The translations under genes were made by a program, and so were the position numbers. From contig KQ481938.1 of NCBI GenBank assembly GCA_001430745.1, positions 225,914 to 268,223 of the forward strand: DNA of 42,310 bases. Reading direction: 5' to 3'. The notes below the pieces were generated by a model that had not been told where the DNA came from, did no database searches, and was given only the letters and a program-made list of their open reading frames with translations. This DNA comes from Auxenochlorella pyrenoidosa (Eukaryota; Chlorophyta; Trebouxiophyceae; Chlorellales; Chlorellaceae). Below are positions 19,700 to 28,271 of this stretch, in pieces (within the stretch, counting starts at the first letter, position 1; each line of letters starts with the position of its first letter).

Positions 19700-21870
19700 G
19701 CTTAGGCTGCCTTGGCCCTCTCGACTGAGGTTCCAACCACCACCCTTCAACTTCCAGTTGCCCTGCTGCGCCAGCAAGGTCCGAACCACCCAGCAGTCGG
19801 CCCTACAGCACCACCTCTGTTGCAGCCCCTCCTTGCACAGGTGACAGCGGCCCTCTGGGTGCCACGAGTGCGGTTGCAAGGACGTTGAAGCAGGAGGGCA
19901 GGGGAAGGGACAGGTGGAGTAGCAGAAGCAAAGGGGACGGCCGCAGCGGGCAAGGGATGCAGGAGTGGAAGGGGCCATGCAGCAGGGATGCGCCACGTGG
20001 TGTGCACAGCAGAGCGCGGGGAGCATGTAAAAGCAAGAGGCAGATGCACGGGGATGGGGGGTCAAAGTCATACGGCCAGACGACAGCCAGGGCTCGATGG
20101 TTGTGATACGCCCGCGCTTGAGGCGGCCGGGCCTCAAAGAAGCGGCGTGTGCAGCCGGCAAGCCGGCACGTCAGCAGCTCAGCAATGTGCACGCTTGTGG
20201 GAGAAAGAAACCCAACTGGAGCAAGGCCTGGCTGCCAGGCCGCGACCGGCGCGGCCAGACTGCAGCCACGCACGCGGCCGGCAGCACTGTGGCGGACAAT
20301 GGCACTGCTGCCGTGGGCATAGCAAACTGCGCCCCTGCTATCGTACGCCCAGCCGCCGCCGCCGACGGCGCAGGTCCCCGCTCGCCGGCTCTTCTCCACT
20401 CCCCGCCAGCAGCGGCGCCGCCGCGCCCGCCTCGCTGCCCTCGTCGCCAGCCCAGGCGCCGGGCTCCCCGCCGCTGCTGCTGCTGGGGCGGATGCCCGGC
20501 TTGCCTCCCATCGAGCCGCCGTCCCCGGGCGCTGGTGTGCCAGGTTGCGCCCCGCCCTCGGCCGTGGCGCCCGCAAGGCAGGCCTCTGGCCAGTGGGAGA
20601 AGTAGTCCGCTGTGCGGGCAGGCGGGTGGGAGGGTAGGAAGGTGGGCGGGCAGGCGGGCGGGCGGGCAGGCAGGCGGGCAGGCGCAACAGCTGGCTCAGC
20701 AAAGCAGGCAACGGCACTCGGCCCAGCCCAGCCCCACGCACCAATGAATGCAGGTGGCGGCGTTGGCGGGGGCATGGGCGGGGGGTTGGGGACTCCTTTG
20801 CCCAGCGCATCTGCAGGGCCAGCAGCGTGCAAGGTGAGGGGCGCATGACGCAGGGGGCGGGTGGATGGATGGATATGGCCCAGGGACAGCACTCAAGCAT
20901 GGGTGCCCACACCCAAGCATCATCAACCGATGCCTCGTCATGTGTCTCATGCGCATGCGGTGCACAGGCAGCCGCTGGCGCCTGGGGCCCCGCCAGTGCC
21001 CAGCATGCATGCAGGACCGCCGCCTCAAGCTCCAAGCCCGTACCACCCACCCTGCCGGCGCCAAATGCAATGCCGCTCCTCGAACAGCGCCACGCAGTAG
21101 TCGATGGCGACCTTGTGGGCTGCCTGGCTGCTGCCGGGAGTGGGCGGGATGTTGGCTGCCTTCTCGGCTTCGGCCAGCGGCAGCAAGCGCTCTGCCTCCG
21201 TGGTCCCGACCCCGACCAGCCAGTTGATCTGTCTCAGTCGATGCTCCGCCTCTCGTGCTTCCCTGCTGTTGCCCTGGCCCATCAGGCTGCACAGGGGCCT
21301 GAGCCGCTGGCAGCAAGACCAACAGAGCGGCGCTGGCAGTGGCAGCAGCAGGTGGGGGCAGCTGCGCAGCTTGCGCCGACCTTAGGGGCGCCGCAGATGT
21401 GCTGCCCAACGGGGAGCCGCGCCTAAGGAAGCGCGCCGTGCTTGAGGGCGGACGGGAGTCGAGCGTGTCTGGCAGCAGGCCGGGGCTCTTGCGTGTCTTA
21501 TCGCATGCTCACATGCGCTTGGGTGGGGGGAAGAGTGCGCAGAAGCAGACGCCCGGTGCTAGCAGGATGCCGCGAGGCAACAGCAGCGGCCAGCGCGCAC
21601 AGCGCGCGGCCAGCAGGACCTGCTGTGCCGGGCCCTTGAGTCCATCTTGCACCTTCCCCAGGCCCCCTCAGCCAGCACCAGACGATACATGAGAGAAGGA
21701 GGTCCCCGAGCGGGAAGGAGCAGGGGCCTGGCCCAGTGAGCGCCGCTGCTGCAGGCTGAGCGTGTCTGCTGCTCCCATCCCAACAGCCGCCAGCTGTGCC
21801 CCACAGGCTCAGGCTGCCTTGTTCGCCTCGCCTGAGGTTCTGGGGTTCCAACCATCGCCATCCAGCTTCG
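19700..21870. repeat. Tandem repeat unit 3
   Basis: About 2.1 kb with one MGQG gene. The left part (about 19750-20335) matches the left part of unit 2. The right end (about 21790-21870, CAGCTGTGCCCC...CTCAGGCTGCCTTG...GAGGTTC...CCAACC) matches the left ends of units 2 and 3. This places the duplication boundary in this short shared motif. The uninterrupted ACAGGG at 21291 is the empty counterpart of the 60-bp insertion in unit 1. Confidence 0.8.
20338..21282 (-). CDS. MGQG family protein, copy 3 (unknown function, predicted N-myristoylated)
   Basis: Exons 21282-21051, 20810-20742, 20609-20338 (TAG); 190 residues. Starts MGQGNSREARE with Gly2 and Ser6. The conserved core reads QINWLVGV, EAERLLPLAEAEKAAN, PPTPGSS, IDYCVALFEERHCIWRR, then PNPPPMPPPTPPPAF and an RRRRRRLGVR end. 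Length variation among copies is confined to the Gly/Ser/Ala-rich part of exon 3, while the exon 1 core is conserved. This pattern suggests selection on the N-terminal 100 residues and supports coding status. The function is unknown; a membrane-attached adaptor is only an inference from the lipidation signature and Pro-rich segment. Confidence 0.65.
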
Positions 21871-22341
21871 ATTTGGCAGCCGTCCAAGGCGGCGGGCGGG
21901 TTGGGCAGGCGCACGCTCCAAGGGATGTGGATTTGAGGGCTGGAAATAAGGTTCAAGCCATCCCTTGGCTTCTGATGTTAGCTTGAGGTGCTGAAGAAGT
22001 GGATGGCCTGCTGTGGACATGGCCGCACGCCGCTGCACGCAAGGCGGGAGCAAGAGAACCCAGCTTCTGGCTTCCAACCACCTGTCTCACATGCAGCCGC
22101 TTGCACCCATGGCTGCGGAGCAGGTCACTCACATCTTCCCCACCTTGGCTGCCAACAGATGCCAAGCCAACGCCGTGGAGGCTGGTCTGGAGGAGAATGC
22201 TGGCGGCAGGTGCTAGCCCGCATGGCTGGCCGCTGCCCGCGGCAGCGGCACTGTGAGAGGAGCTCACACGTGGCAGCCACACTGTCAGTCACGCTATGAC
22301 AGGCTGGCCCACAACCCCCTGCGGGCTGACAGAAATTTCTT
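21871..22341. other. Intergenic stretch with a small perfect inverted repeat
   Basis: No gene is supported. CCAAGGGATG at 21918-21927 and its reverse complement at 21959-21968 form a 10-bp stem with a 31-base loop. The part from about 22140 to 22215 resembles the sequence at about 22440-22512, so the repetitive area starts here. Confidence 0.5.
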
Positions 22342-22565
22342 TCAGAAACTACTTTCTTTTAAGGCTAAGATGGCCTCGTTCACATCATCCAGCAGGTGCT
22401 GTGCCGGGTTTGGTCCAGCCGCCCGCGCCGCCTCCAGAACAGCCTCCTCGGCTGCCAGCAGAAGCCAAGCTGGCGCCGCGGAGGCTGCCCTACGGGCAGA
22501 GCTGGCGGCAGGACCAAACCCACAGCACCTGCTCGACGATGTGAGGGCAGCCATGGCAGCCCTTC
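22342..22565 (-). CDS. Candidate terminal exon, unknown protein
   Basis: On the minus strand an open frame ends AGPNPAQHLLDDVNEAILALKESSF and TGA, a plausible amphipathic C-terminus preceded by AWLLLAAEEAVLEAARA. An acceptor CTGCAG lies near 22575. However, the arms of this segment are inverted repeats of each other, so the plus strand encodes a similar-looking peptide (LLDDVRAAMAAL). Coding direction cannot be settled by eye. No family recognised. Confidence 0.25.
22365..22556. repeat. Inverted repeat (hairpin-forming)
   Basis: The left arm (about 22375-22422, TCATCCAGCAGGTGCTGTG ... GGTTTGGTCC) and the right arm (about 22510-22556, GGACCAAACCC ... CAGCACCTGCTCGACGATG) are reverse complements with a few mismatches. 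About 90 bases separate them. Confidence 0.7.
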
Positions 22566-22861
22566 CTGTCCTGCCTGCAGTGAGTGTGGGCGCAGCTGCC
22601 GTGGGCAGTGGGCAGCCGCGTGCGGCATGTGCGAGGGGTGGTTGTTGCTGCCGCCAATGGGTTCGGGCCCCCGTCAGTGCTATTACCGGGTTGCTGGGGT
22701 GCTGACCGCCTGAGCTGGTTTGTCCAGCCACCAGCGTGGGCATGCCATTCCGTTGGGGCATGGCTGCGTGGTCAGTCCCCCACCCCCCCTCCACACACGT
22801 ACGCACGCCCACTCGCCCACCCACTCACACACACTTAAGCACTCACGCTTACTCACGCACA

Positions 22862-23165
22862 CTCGCGCGCGCATGCAGCGCCCATGCCCACCAGTCAGCG
22901 CAGCCATGGCCTGCACTCGCTGGTCGTCAGCTGCCACCTGCTGCCCAGCTGCAGGGTGAGGGGCTTACAGGCAGGCATGTCACCACAAGGCACAGCTGTG
23001 CCGGCTGGAGGCCAGCACAATTGTGCCTTTTGGTGGTACGCCAGCCTCTAAGCCCCTCACCACAAGGCACAATTGTGGTACCTTGCAGCTGGGCGCCAGG
23101 TGGCGGTGGACGACCCGCGAGTACTGGCCATGGCTGCGCCGACTGGTGGGCCCGGGCGCTGCTCG
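22862..23165. repeat. Inverted duplication with an exon-like segment
   Basis: Reverse complement of about 22862-22965 matches about 23045-23165: AAGCCCCTCACC, then CTGCAGCTGGGC, CAGGTGGC and GGCCATGGCTGCGC occur in both. Read in the same sense they encode QVAADDQRVQAMAALTGGHGRC and QVAVDDPRVLAMAAPTGGPGRC. The right copy has an extra near-palindromic block ACCACAAGGCACAATTGTGG, also found in inverted form at about 23018-23040. The arrangement suggests an inverted duplication of one exon-like unit. Confidence 0.65.
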
Positions 23166-23299
23166 TGGGGGGAAGGAGGGCAGAGATTGCAGGGAGGGTG
23201 CCATCCGAAGATGTCGCACAGAGCGCAGCAGGGGCGGCTCAGCCGAGCAGTACGGCAGGCCGAGTGGATGTTGGAGGGCAAGGAGAGGCGCCACGGGTT

Positions 23300-25209
23300 G
23301 AGGGCCAGGGTTTCATGGCATGGTGCAGGCTGCAGGTATGCTCTCCTCAGACGGGTGCAGCCTCCATCAGAAGCTTGCACCCACGTGTCTGGGTGCGGCC
23401 AGCCACGCCCGCAGGCGCCCCCGAACGCAGCCATGTGCCCCACCACTCGGTGAGCCCTCCCCTGGCGAACTTCCTCCCTCACTGTGCAGCCGTCGGGCTG
23501 CAGGACAAGCTGAGGCTGCTGCAGCCCCTTGAGCTCATGCGGCGTGCGGCGGGTGATGATGGTTCGCTGGGTTGCCCTGCAGCCAGGGCAGCAGCAAGGA
23601 GAGTGCCGGCAGCGCATGCCTCACGCCGCCGTTCAATGCCGCCGCTTCCATGTGCCACCCCAGCGCTGCTGCAGTGCTTTGATGAGTGGCGCCAGCTGGT
23701 GGCCACTGGCAAGAGGGACCAGGTGGTGCAGGGCGGTGAGCTGGTTGGCCGGCCAGAGCTGTGGGCGGTGAGTGATGCCTGCTCACATGGGGAGGTGGGG
23801 CCGGGAAAGGGAACCGTGGCGCCCCTACTGCTGCCGCCAGGTGTGGCTGCAAGCCCGGCTTCAGGCCGTGTTGGCATGACCGCCAAGTGCCTGTCCAGGG
23901 CTGCCCCAGCATATGCATCTCCAGTGTGCAGGGCAGCAGCCTGCAGCTGCGCTGCTGGCTCTCCTGGGGCATGACGCTGTGCCCAGCAGCCAGCATCCTT
24001 GAAGCACCAGCCCGGTCCCAACCCCCACACCCCCTGCGCCTGCAGGGACAGCAGCCCTGGTGGCGGCTGCTGACTGGCCACGGCGCTGGCGGCTGGCGCT
24101 GCTGATCCTAAGTCACCCCGCCTGCGCCGCCGTCGCTGCAGACCCCCTGAAGGAGCTGCAGATCCCCCTTCTGCACTGCAGGGCCCCCTAAAAGGAGCTG
24201 CAGTTGGTGCCGCTCGGCTACGCCAGGACAAGCTGCGCGGGCGCCAGCTTTTCTTTCCATGGGCGCCAGCGTTTTTCCCTGCGAGCGCCAGCACTGCCAG
24301 CATGGCTGGCTGCTCCCTTGCTTGGCAATGTCCATCAGCTCGGCTACTGGGTGAGCATCAGGGGTGCCAGATCTGCCATGGGGATTCCATATGGCAGGGC
24401 TACCATGTCCCGCATCCCAATGGCACCCACGAGCCCCACAGCCAGCACTGCCACAGCTTTGAGCTGCGGTCGTGCTGGCGCTGGGGCTCCTGCTTGCCGT
24501 TGGATGCGGGAGATGGTCTCCCTGCTGTAGGGCGTAGTGATGGCGGTGCTGGCGACCCTGGGCCTCATCCTGGCCAACCTGAAGGCCATTATCGAGGGCG
24601 TGTGCCAGGAGCCAGTCGTGCTGCCGTGCTGCGAACGATGCGCTCCACGCCGCTGGCATCAAGGCGCAACAGGCGGCTGGGCCGCTGCAGCCCGGCGCCT
24701 CGGCACGCTTGGCTGCAGCAGCGGTGGCGGCACGCACATGGCGTCCTGCACCGGCTGCCCTGAGGCTGCCTCCTCTGGTTGCGCTGGCGAGCGCGCGGCA
24801 CGCTGCCTGGTTTGCAGCCATCGTCACGGGGTGCCTGCCTTCCCTGCCTCCCGCCCCTGCAGTCTTTCAGTCATGCTCTGCTGCCAGTGTTGCTGTGTTC
24901 CTAGCGCTGCCATCTTCCCTGCATTGCTGCCTTCCTTGCAATGCTCCTGTGGCTGGTTTGCAAGATCGCTCAGGTGCAAGGATCAACGCGGAAGGGCGCC
25001 AGGCGCTTGCGTAGGAGTGACCAGCTGCTCTGCATGCACAACCTGTTCAAGGCAGGGATTGGCTTGTTCCCTTGCCGCTCGAGCCCTGCCAGCAGGCCAG
25101 CCTGCTGCCCCGTGCAGCAAACCGATCACGCGCTGCTCGCATTGCCATGACTAGATCCACCCACCATCATGCATCTGCCCACCACCAGGCAACAGATCTG
25201 CAGCCCTCA
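23300..25209. other. Unresolved stretch with weak, fragmentary coding signals
   Basis: No gene can be assembled with confidence. Plus-strand pieces that look coding include DKLRLLQPLELMRRAAGDDG to GELVGRPELWAV (about 23500-23770, ending at a GTGAGT donor), PALPAWLAAPLLGNVHQLGYW (about 24290-24350, ending at a GTGAGC donor) and VMAVLATLGLILANLKAIIEG (about 24536-24600). They do not join into one recognisable protein. The stretch may hold a diverged gene, a pseudogene or repeat-derived sequence. Confidence 0.3.
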
Positions 25210-25223
25210 CAGTCATGCGTGAT

Positions 25224-25228
25224 TTACA
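25224..25228 (-). terminator. TGTAA polyadenylation motif of ALY/REF
   Basis: TTACA on the plus strand reads TGTAA on the minus strand, about 280 bases after the ALY/REF stop codon. Motif-based assignment only. Confidence 0.45.
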
Positions 25229-25509
25229 GGGGTGGTGTTGGGGTCTGATGGGAGGGGACGGGTGGGAGAGGCCGGGAGGAGAGAAAAGCAAGCGGCAGAG
25301 TAAGCAAAAGCCAAAGGGCGCACCCAGCAGGGAGGGCTGGCAGGACGGGCGCACACGGGGGCAGAAAATGGTCGCAGAGGGCCTGGCCAAACCCTGGAGT
25401 TACGGGCGGATGCATACACGGGGGCGGAAGAGGCGGCGACAGCACGCGCTGCGGTCAGAGGCATCGGCGGCAGCTGGTGACTGCACAGACCTACGTCCAG
25501 CATGGCACT

Positions 25510-28028
25510 TTACTCCTGCATCGCAGTCACGCCGCTGCGGATGCTGCCGCGGCCGCGCACGCGGGTGGTGCCGCCTGCCGCCTGCGGGACACACGGGGCA
25601 TGACACACACGGTTGGCGCTGGAGCCAGACAGCAAGGTGCACAACCAAGCAAGAGGCTTTCTTGGGTCACCAGGCCATCATTGATACACACACAGCGGCG
25701 CAAAAACAGGGCGAAGCGCCTCGCTGCCCAGGGCCCCCCAGAACCAAGACAACGCCCCGCTCGCTGCCCAGGCCCTCGAAACACAGAAAACAATCAGGCG
25801 CAGCCCCGCACCTGCTGGAAGTGGCGCGTGAGCTGCACCATGCGGGTGCCGCCGCGCTCGCCGCTGATGCGGATGCCGCTGCTGAGCGTGCGCGCGCCGC
25901 CGGCGCCGCCGCCCGCGCCCGCTGCCGCCTGCGGGATCAGCTCGATCTGCAGGCGGGAAAGGGGGCCGGCAGAGCAGCTGGGTGGGCCTCCCAAGTCGTG
26001 CTGCTAGCTGGAGGAGACAGTTTAGAGAAGAGGGACGCCACGCTGCAGGACGGCCAACAACACTCGGCTAGGGGGTCAGAAATGCAGGGCGCATGGTGCC
26101 GCCTGCACCGCGCCGCAGTGCTGCACGAAAAGCACGCGGAGAGGAGGGGCTGGTGCCGGCCAAGGGGAAGGAAAAGGGAAGGGGGGGCCCGCTTGCCTGC
26201 ATGGCGTTGCCGTCGAGCGCCACGTTGTTGTACCGCCGCAGGGCGCGCTCGGCGTCGCCCGCCTCCTGGTAGATCACCTCGGCGGTGCCCTCGGAGCGCC
26301 CGCTGCGGGGGGCGAGGGGGTGGTGTGTGCGTGTGTGTGTGTGTTTGTGTGGTGGGTGGGTGGGGGAACTTGGCGAGCTGGGCGGGCTCGCAGGGGGCGC
26401 AGCCGCAGCAGGGGGCGGAGATGGGTGCGTACCAACCGGGGGCAGAGCTGCAGGGGTGCAGCGCTAGGCTGGGAGCGCCTCTGCCCTCCGAGAAGGGCGC
26501 GCAAGGAGCACAAGGGGCGTTCCAAGGAGGCCAGCACGCAGACAAGCCGCGCTCGCAGGGGAAGGCGCCAGCGCACGGCTGGAGCGCTACGCTGCGCAGC
26601 AGCACTGGCAGGCAACGCAGCATGAAAGCGCGCGAGGCCGGCAGCCCGGGGCACCTGTTGTCATAGTGCACTTGGTGCTTCACCAGCACGCCGCACGTCT
26701 CAAACAGCTCCTGCAGGCAGCACAGGCGCCAGCGGGGGGGGCCATCATGGGGAGGACAGGAATGGGACGGTGCAGCCTGGTGGCTTGGCAGGCAATTGGG
26801 AGTGCAGCGACGGACCTCGAGGGCAGTGAGCAGGGCGTTGGTTTCTCTTTTTCTTTCTTTCTTTCGCGAGCTGCACTCGGCTGCACCCACCTTGATGTCG
26901 GCATCCGTGACGTTGTAGTGCAGGTTGGATATGTAACTGCAGGGAGAGAGGGCAGGGGCGGGCGGCCCGTGGCGGCGGGGCGTGGCGGGTCGGGCGCGGC
27001 GGCTGGCAGGCGGCAGGAGGTGCCGACAGCGGAATGGGTGGTGCCGGGCGGATGCAAGGGGCGCCAGCAGGGAGGCGCCGCGATCGCTGGGTGTTGGCGT
27101 TCGTCGCAGGGAACAGCAGAATGATGGGTGGCTCTGTGCAGGCAGCCCCGCCGGGATGTGGTGGGTGCCCAGGTTTCAGCCGTGGAGCATCTGCGCCCGC
27201 CCGCCCGCCAGCCAGCCGGTTTGCGGCTGGCTGCGCTTGACCAAGCTGTAGCTCAGGTTTGAATCCGACGGCCATGCTGCGGTGCTGGGTTCCGACGCCT
27301 GTCTGGCGGGCGGGCGCCTGCGCTTGCTGCACCCGAGGTGGGTGCTGCGCAAGCGCGCCATGCTGCACGTACTGGCGCCGGTTGTCCCTGGCTCCCGCCC
27401 CGCCACAGCGGAGAAAGGCCGATGGGCGCCACTCACAGCTTGGTGCCCAGGGTGGTGGGGTCCTTGGGGCCGCGGGGGCCGCGCGGGCCCCGCCCGCCGG
27501 CGGCGCCACGAGGCGGGCCAGAGTACTTGTCGTGGCCCCACTTGGCATCGCCATCCAGAGCTGCAGCGCGCCGCTCAGGGTCCTCTGGCCGCTCCTCACG
27601 CACCCGCGGTGGCGCGGCTCGCTGCGAGAACGGCAGAAGGGCAGGCACAAAGGTCAGCAGTCGGCCGAGGCGGCAGTGGCGGCAGACCTGCAACAGGCAG
27701 CTGCAGCTGCTTGTCGGGCCGCCTTCTCACCCGCGCCTTGGCCACGCCGCCCTTGACGGTGATGGACAGGTTGCGCGGCTGCTCACGGCGCGGGGCCCCA
27801 CCAGAGGCGCGCCGAGGGGCGCGCTCCTCAGCTGCCGGCTTGTTGCCTTTGCGAGTCTCCTTCTTCTGCAGCAAAAACAGGCGGGTGGGCAGGGTTGCAG
27901 GGCGCTGCAGCGACGCGAGAAGCCAGATGGGCCTGTCGGTCGGTTTCCCGGCTCGCCTGCGGCTTCTTCTGCCGCTGCTCCGCAATCAGGTCGTCCAGAG
28001 ACTTGTTGAGAGCCGCCTCTGCCGACAT
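25510..28028 (-). CDS. ALY/REF mRNA export factor (THO complex subunit 4 type)
   Basis: Nuclear RNA-binding adaptor that couples splicing and the TREX complex to mRNA export. Eight exons: 28028-27957, 27865-27731, 27621-27437, 26936-26891, 26710-26655, 26302-26197, 25946-25812, 25581-25510 (TAA); phases agree, 268 residues. The N-terminal ALNKSLDDLIAEQR is the UAP56-binding motif and fixes the start at ATG 28028. It is followed by a basic RG-type linker (residues about 25-130) and one RRM (about 131-205), with YISNLHYNVTDADIKELF as RNP2 region, KHQVHYD and GRSEGTAEVIY as RNP1 region. Then comes a Gly-rich segment and an RG-type tail GGTTRVRGRGSIRSG. The usual second UAP56-binding motif at the C-terminus is not seen; the protein ends VTAMQE. 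GC donors at 27956 and 26196. The ATG is 243 bases from that of the divergent TIPIN-like gene. Confidence 0.93.
26315..26350. repeat. GT microsatellite in an ALY/REF intron
   Basis: Interrupted GTGTGT run just downstream of exon 6 in genomic order, part of the intron between exons 5 and 6 of the minus-strand gene. Non-coding. Confidence 0.8.
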
Positions 28029-28271
28029 CGGGGCACTGTCGAGAGTCCTGAAGAGCAAGATGGTCCGACGGAGGTGCCTGGGGTCTCGAAAGGCAGTTGC
28101 TAGACAGCAGGCACAAGCGTCGCCACCAAACATGCGCCGAATTGGCATCTGCCGCGCAGCACAGCACGTCCCCATTCGAAGCGGGTTCAAGCTCCAGTCC
28201 TCGAGGGGCGTCGTTTGCCCGTCAGTGCACCACGGTTGGGCTCCAGGGAGTGATCGGCAAGCTCCGACAGA
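28029..28271. promoter_or_regulatory. Divergent promoter region, ALY/REF and TIPIN-like gene
   Basis: 243 bases separate two opposite start codons. Both genes serve nuclear nucleic-acid metabolism, so shared regulation is conceivable, but no motif was recognised that shows it. Confidence 0.5.

Noticed and set aside
19803..21050. Minus-strand open frame of 415 codons through repeat unit 3
   Set aside because: It reads through MGQG introns and a different frame of exon 3; the same frame is broken in the sister units.
24280..24350. Cytochrome P450-like string PLLGNVHQLG
   Set aside because: The string resembles the P450 N-terminal proline hinge region, but nothing else of a P450 (I-helix, ExxR, heme Cys loop) is found nearby.
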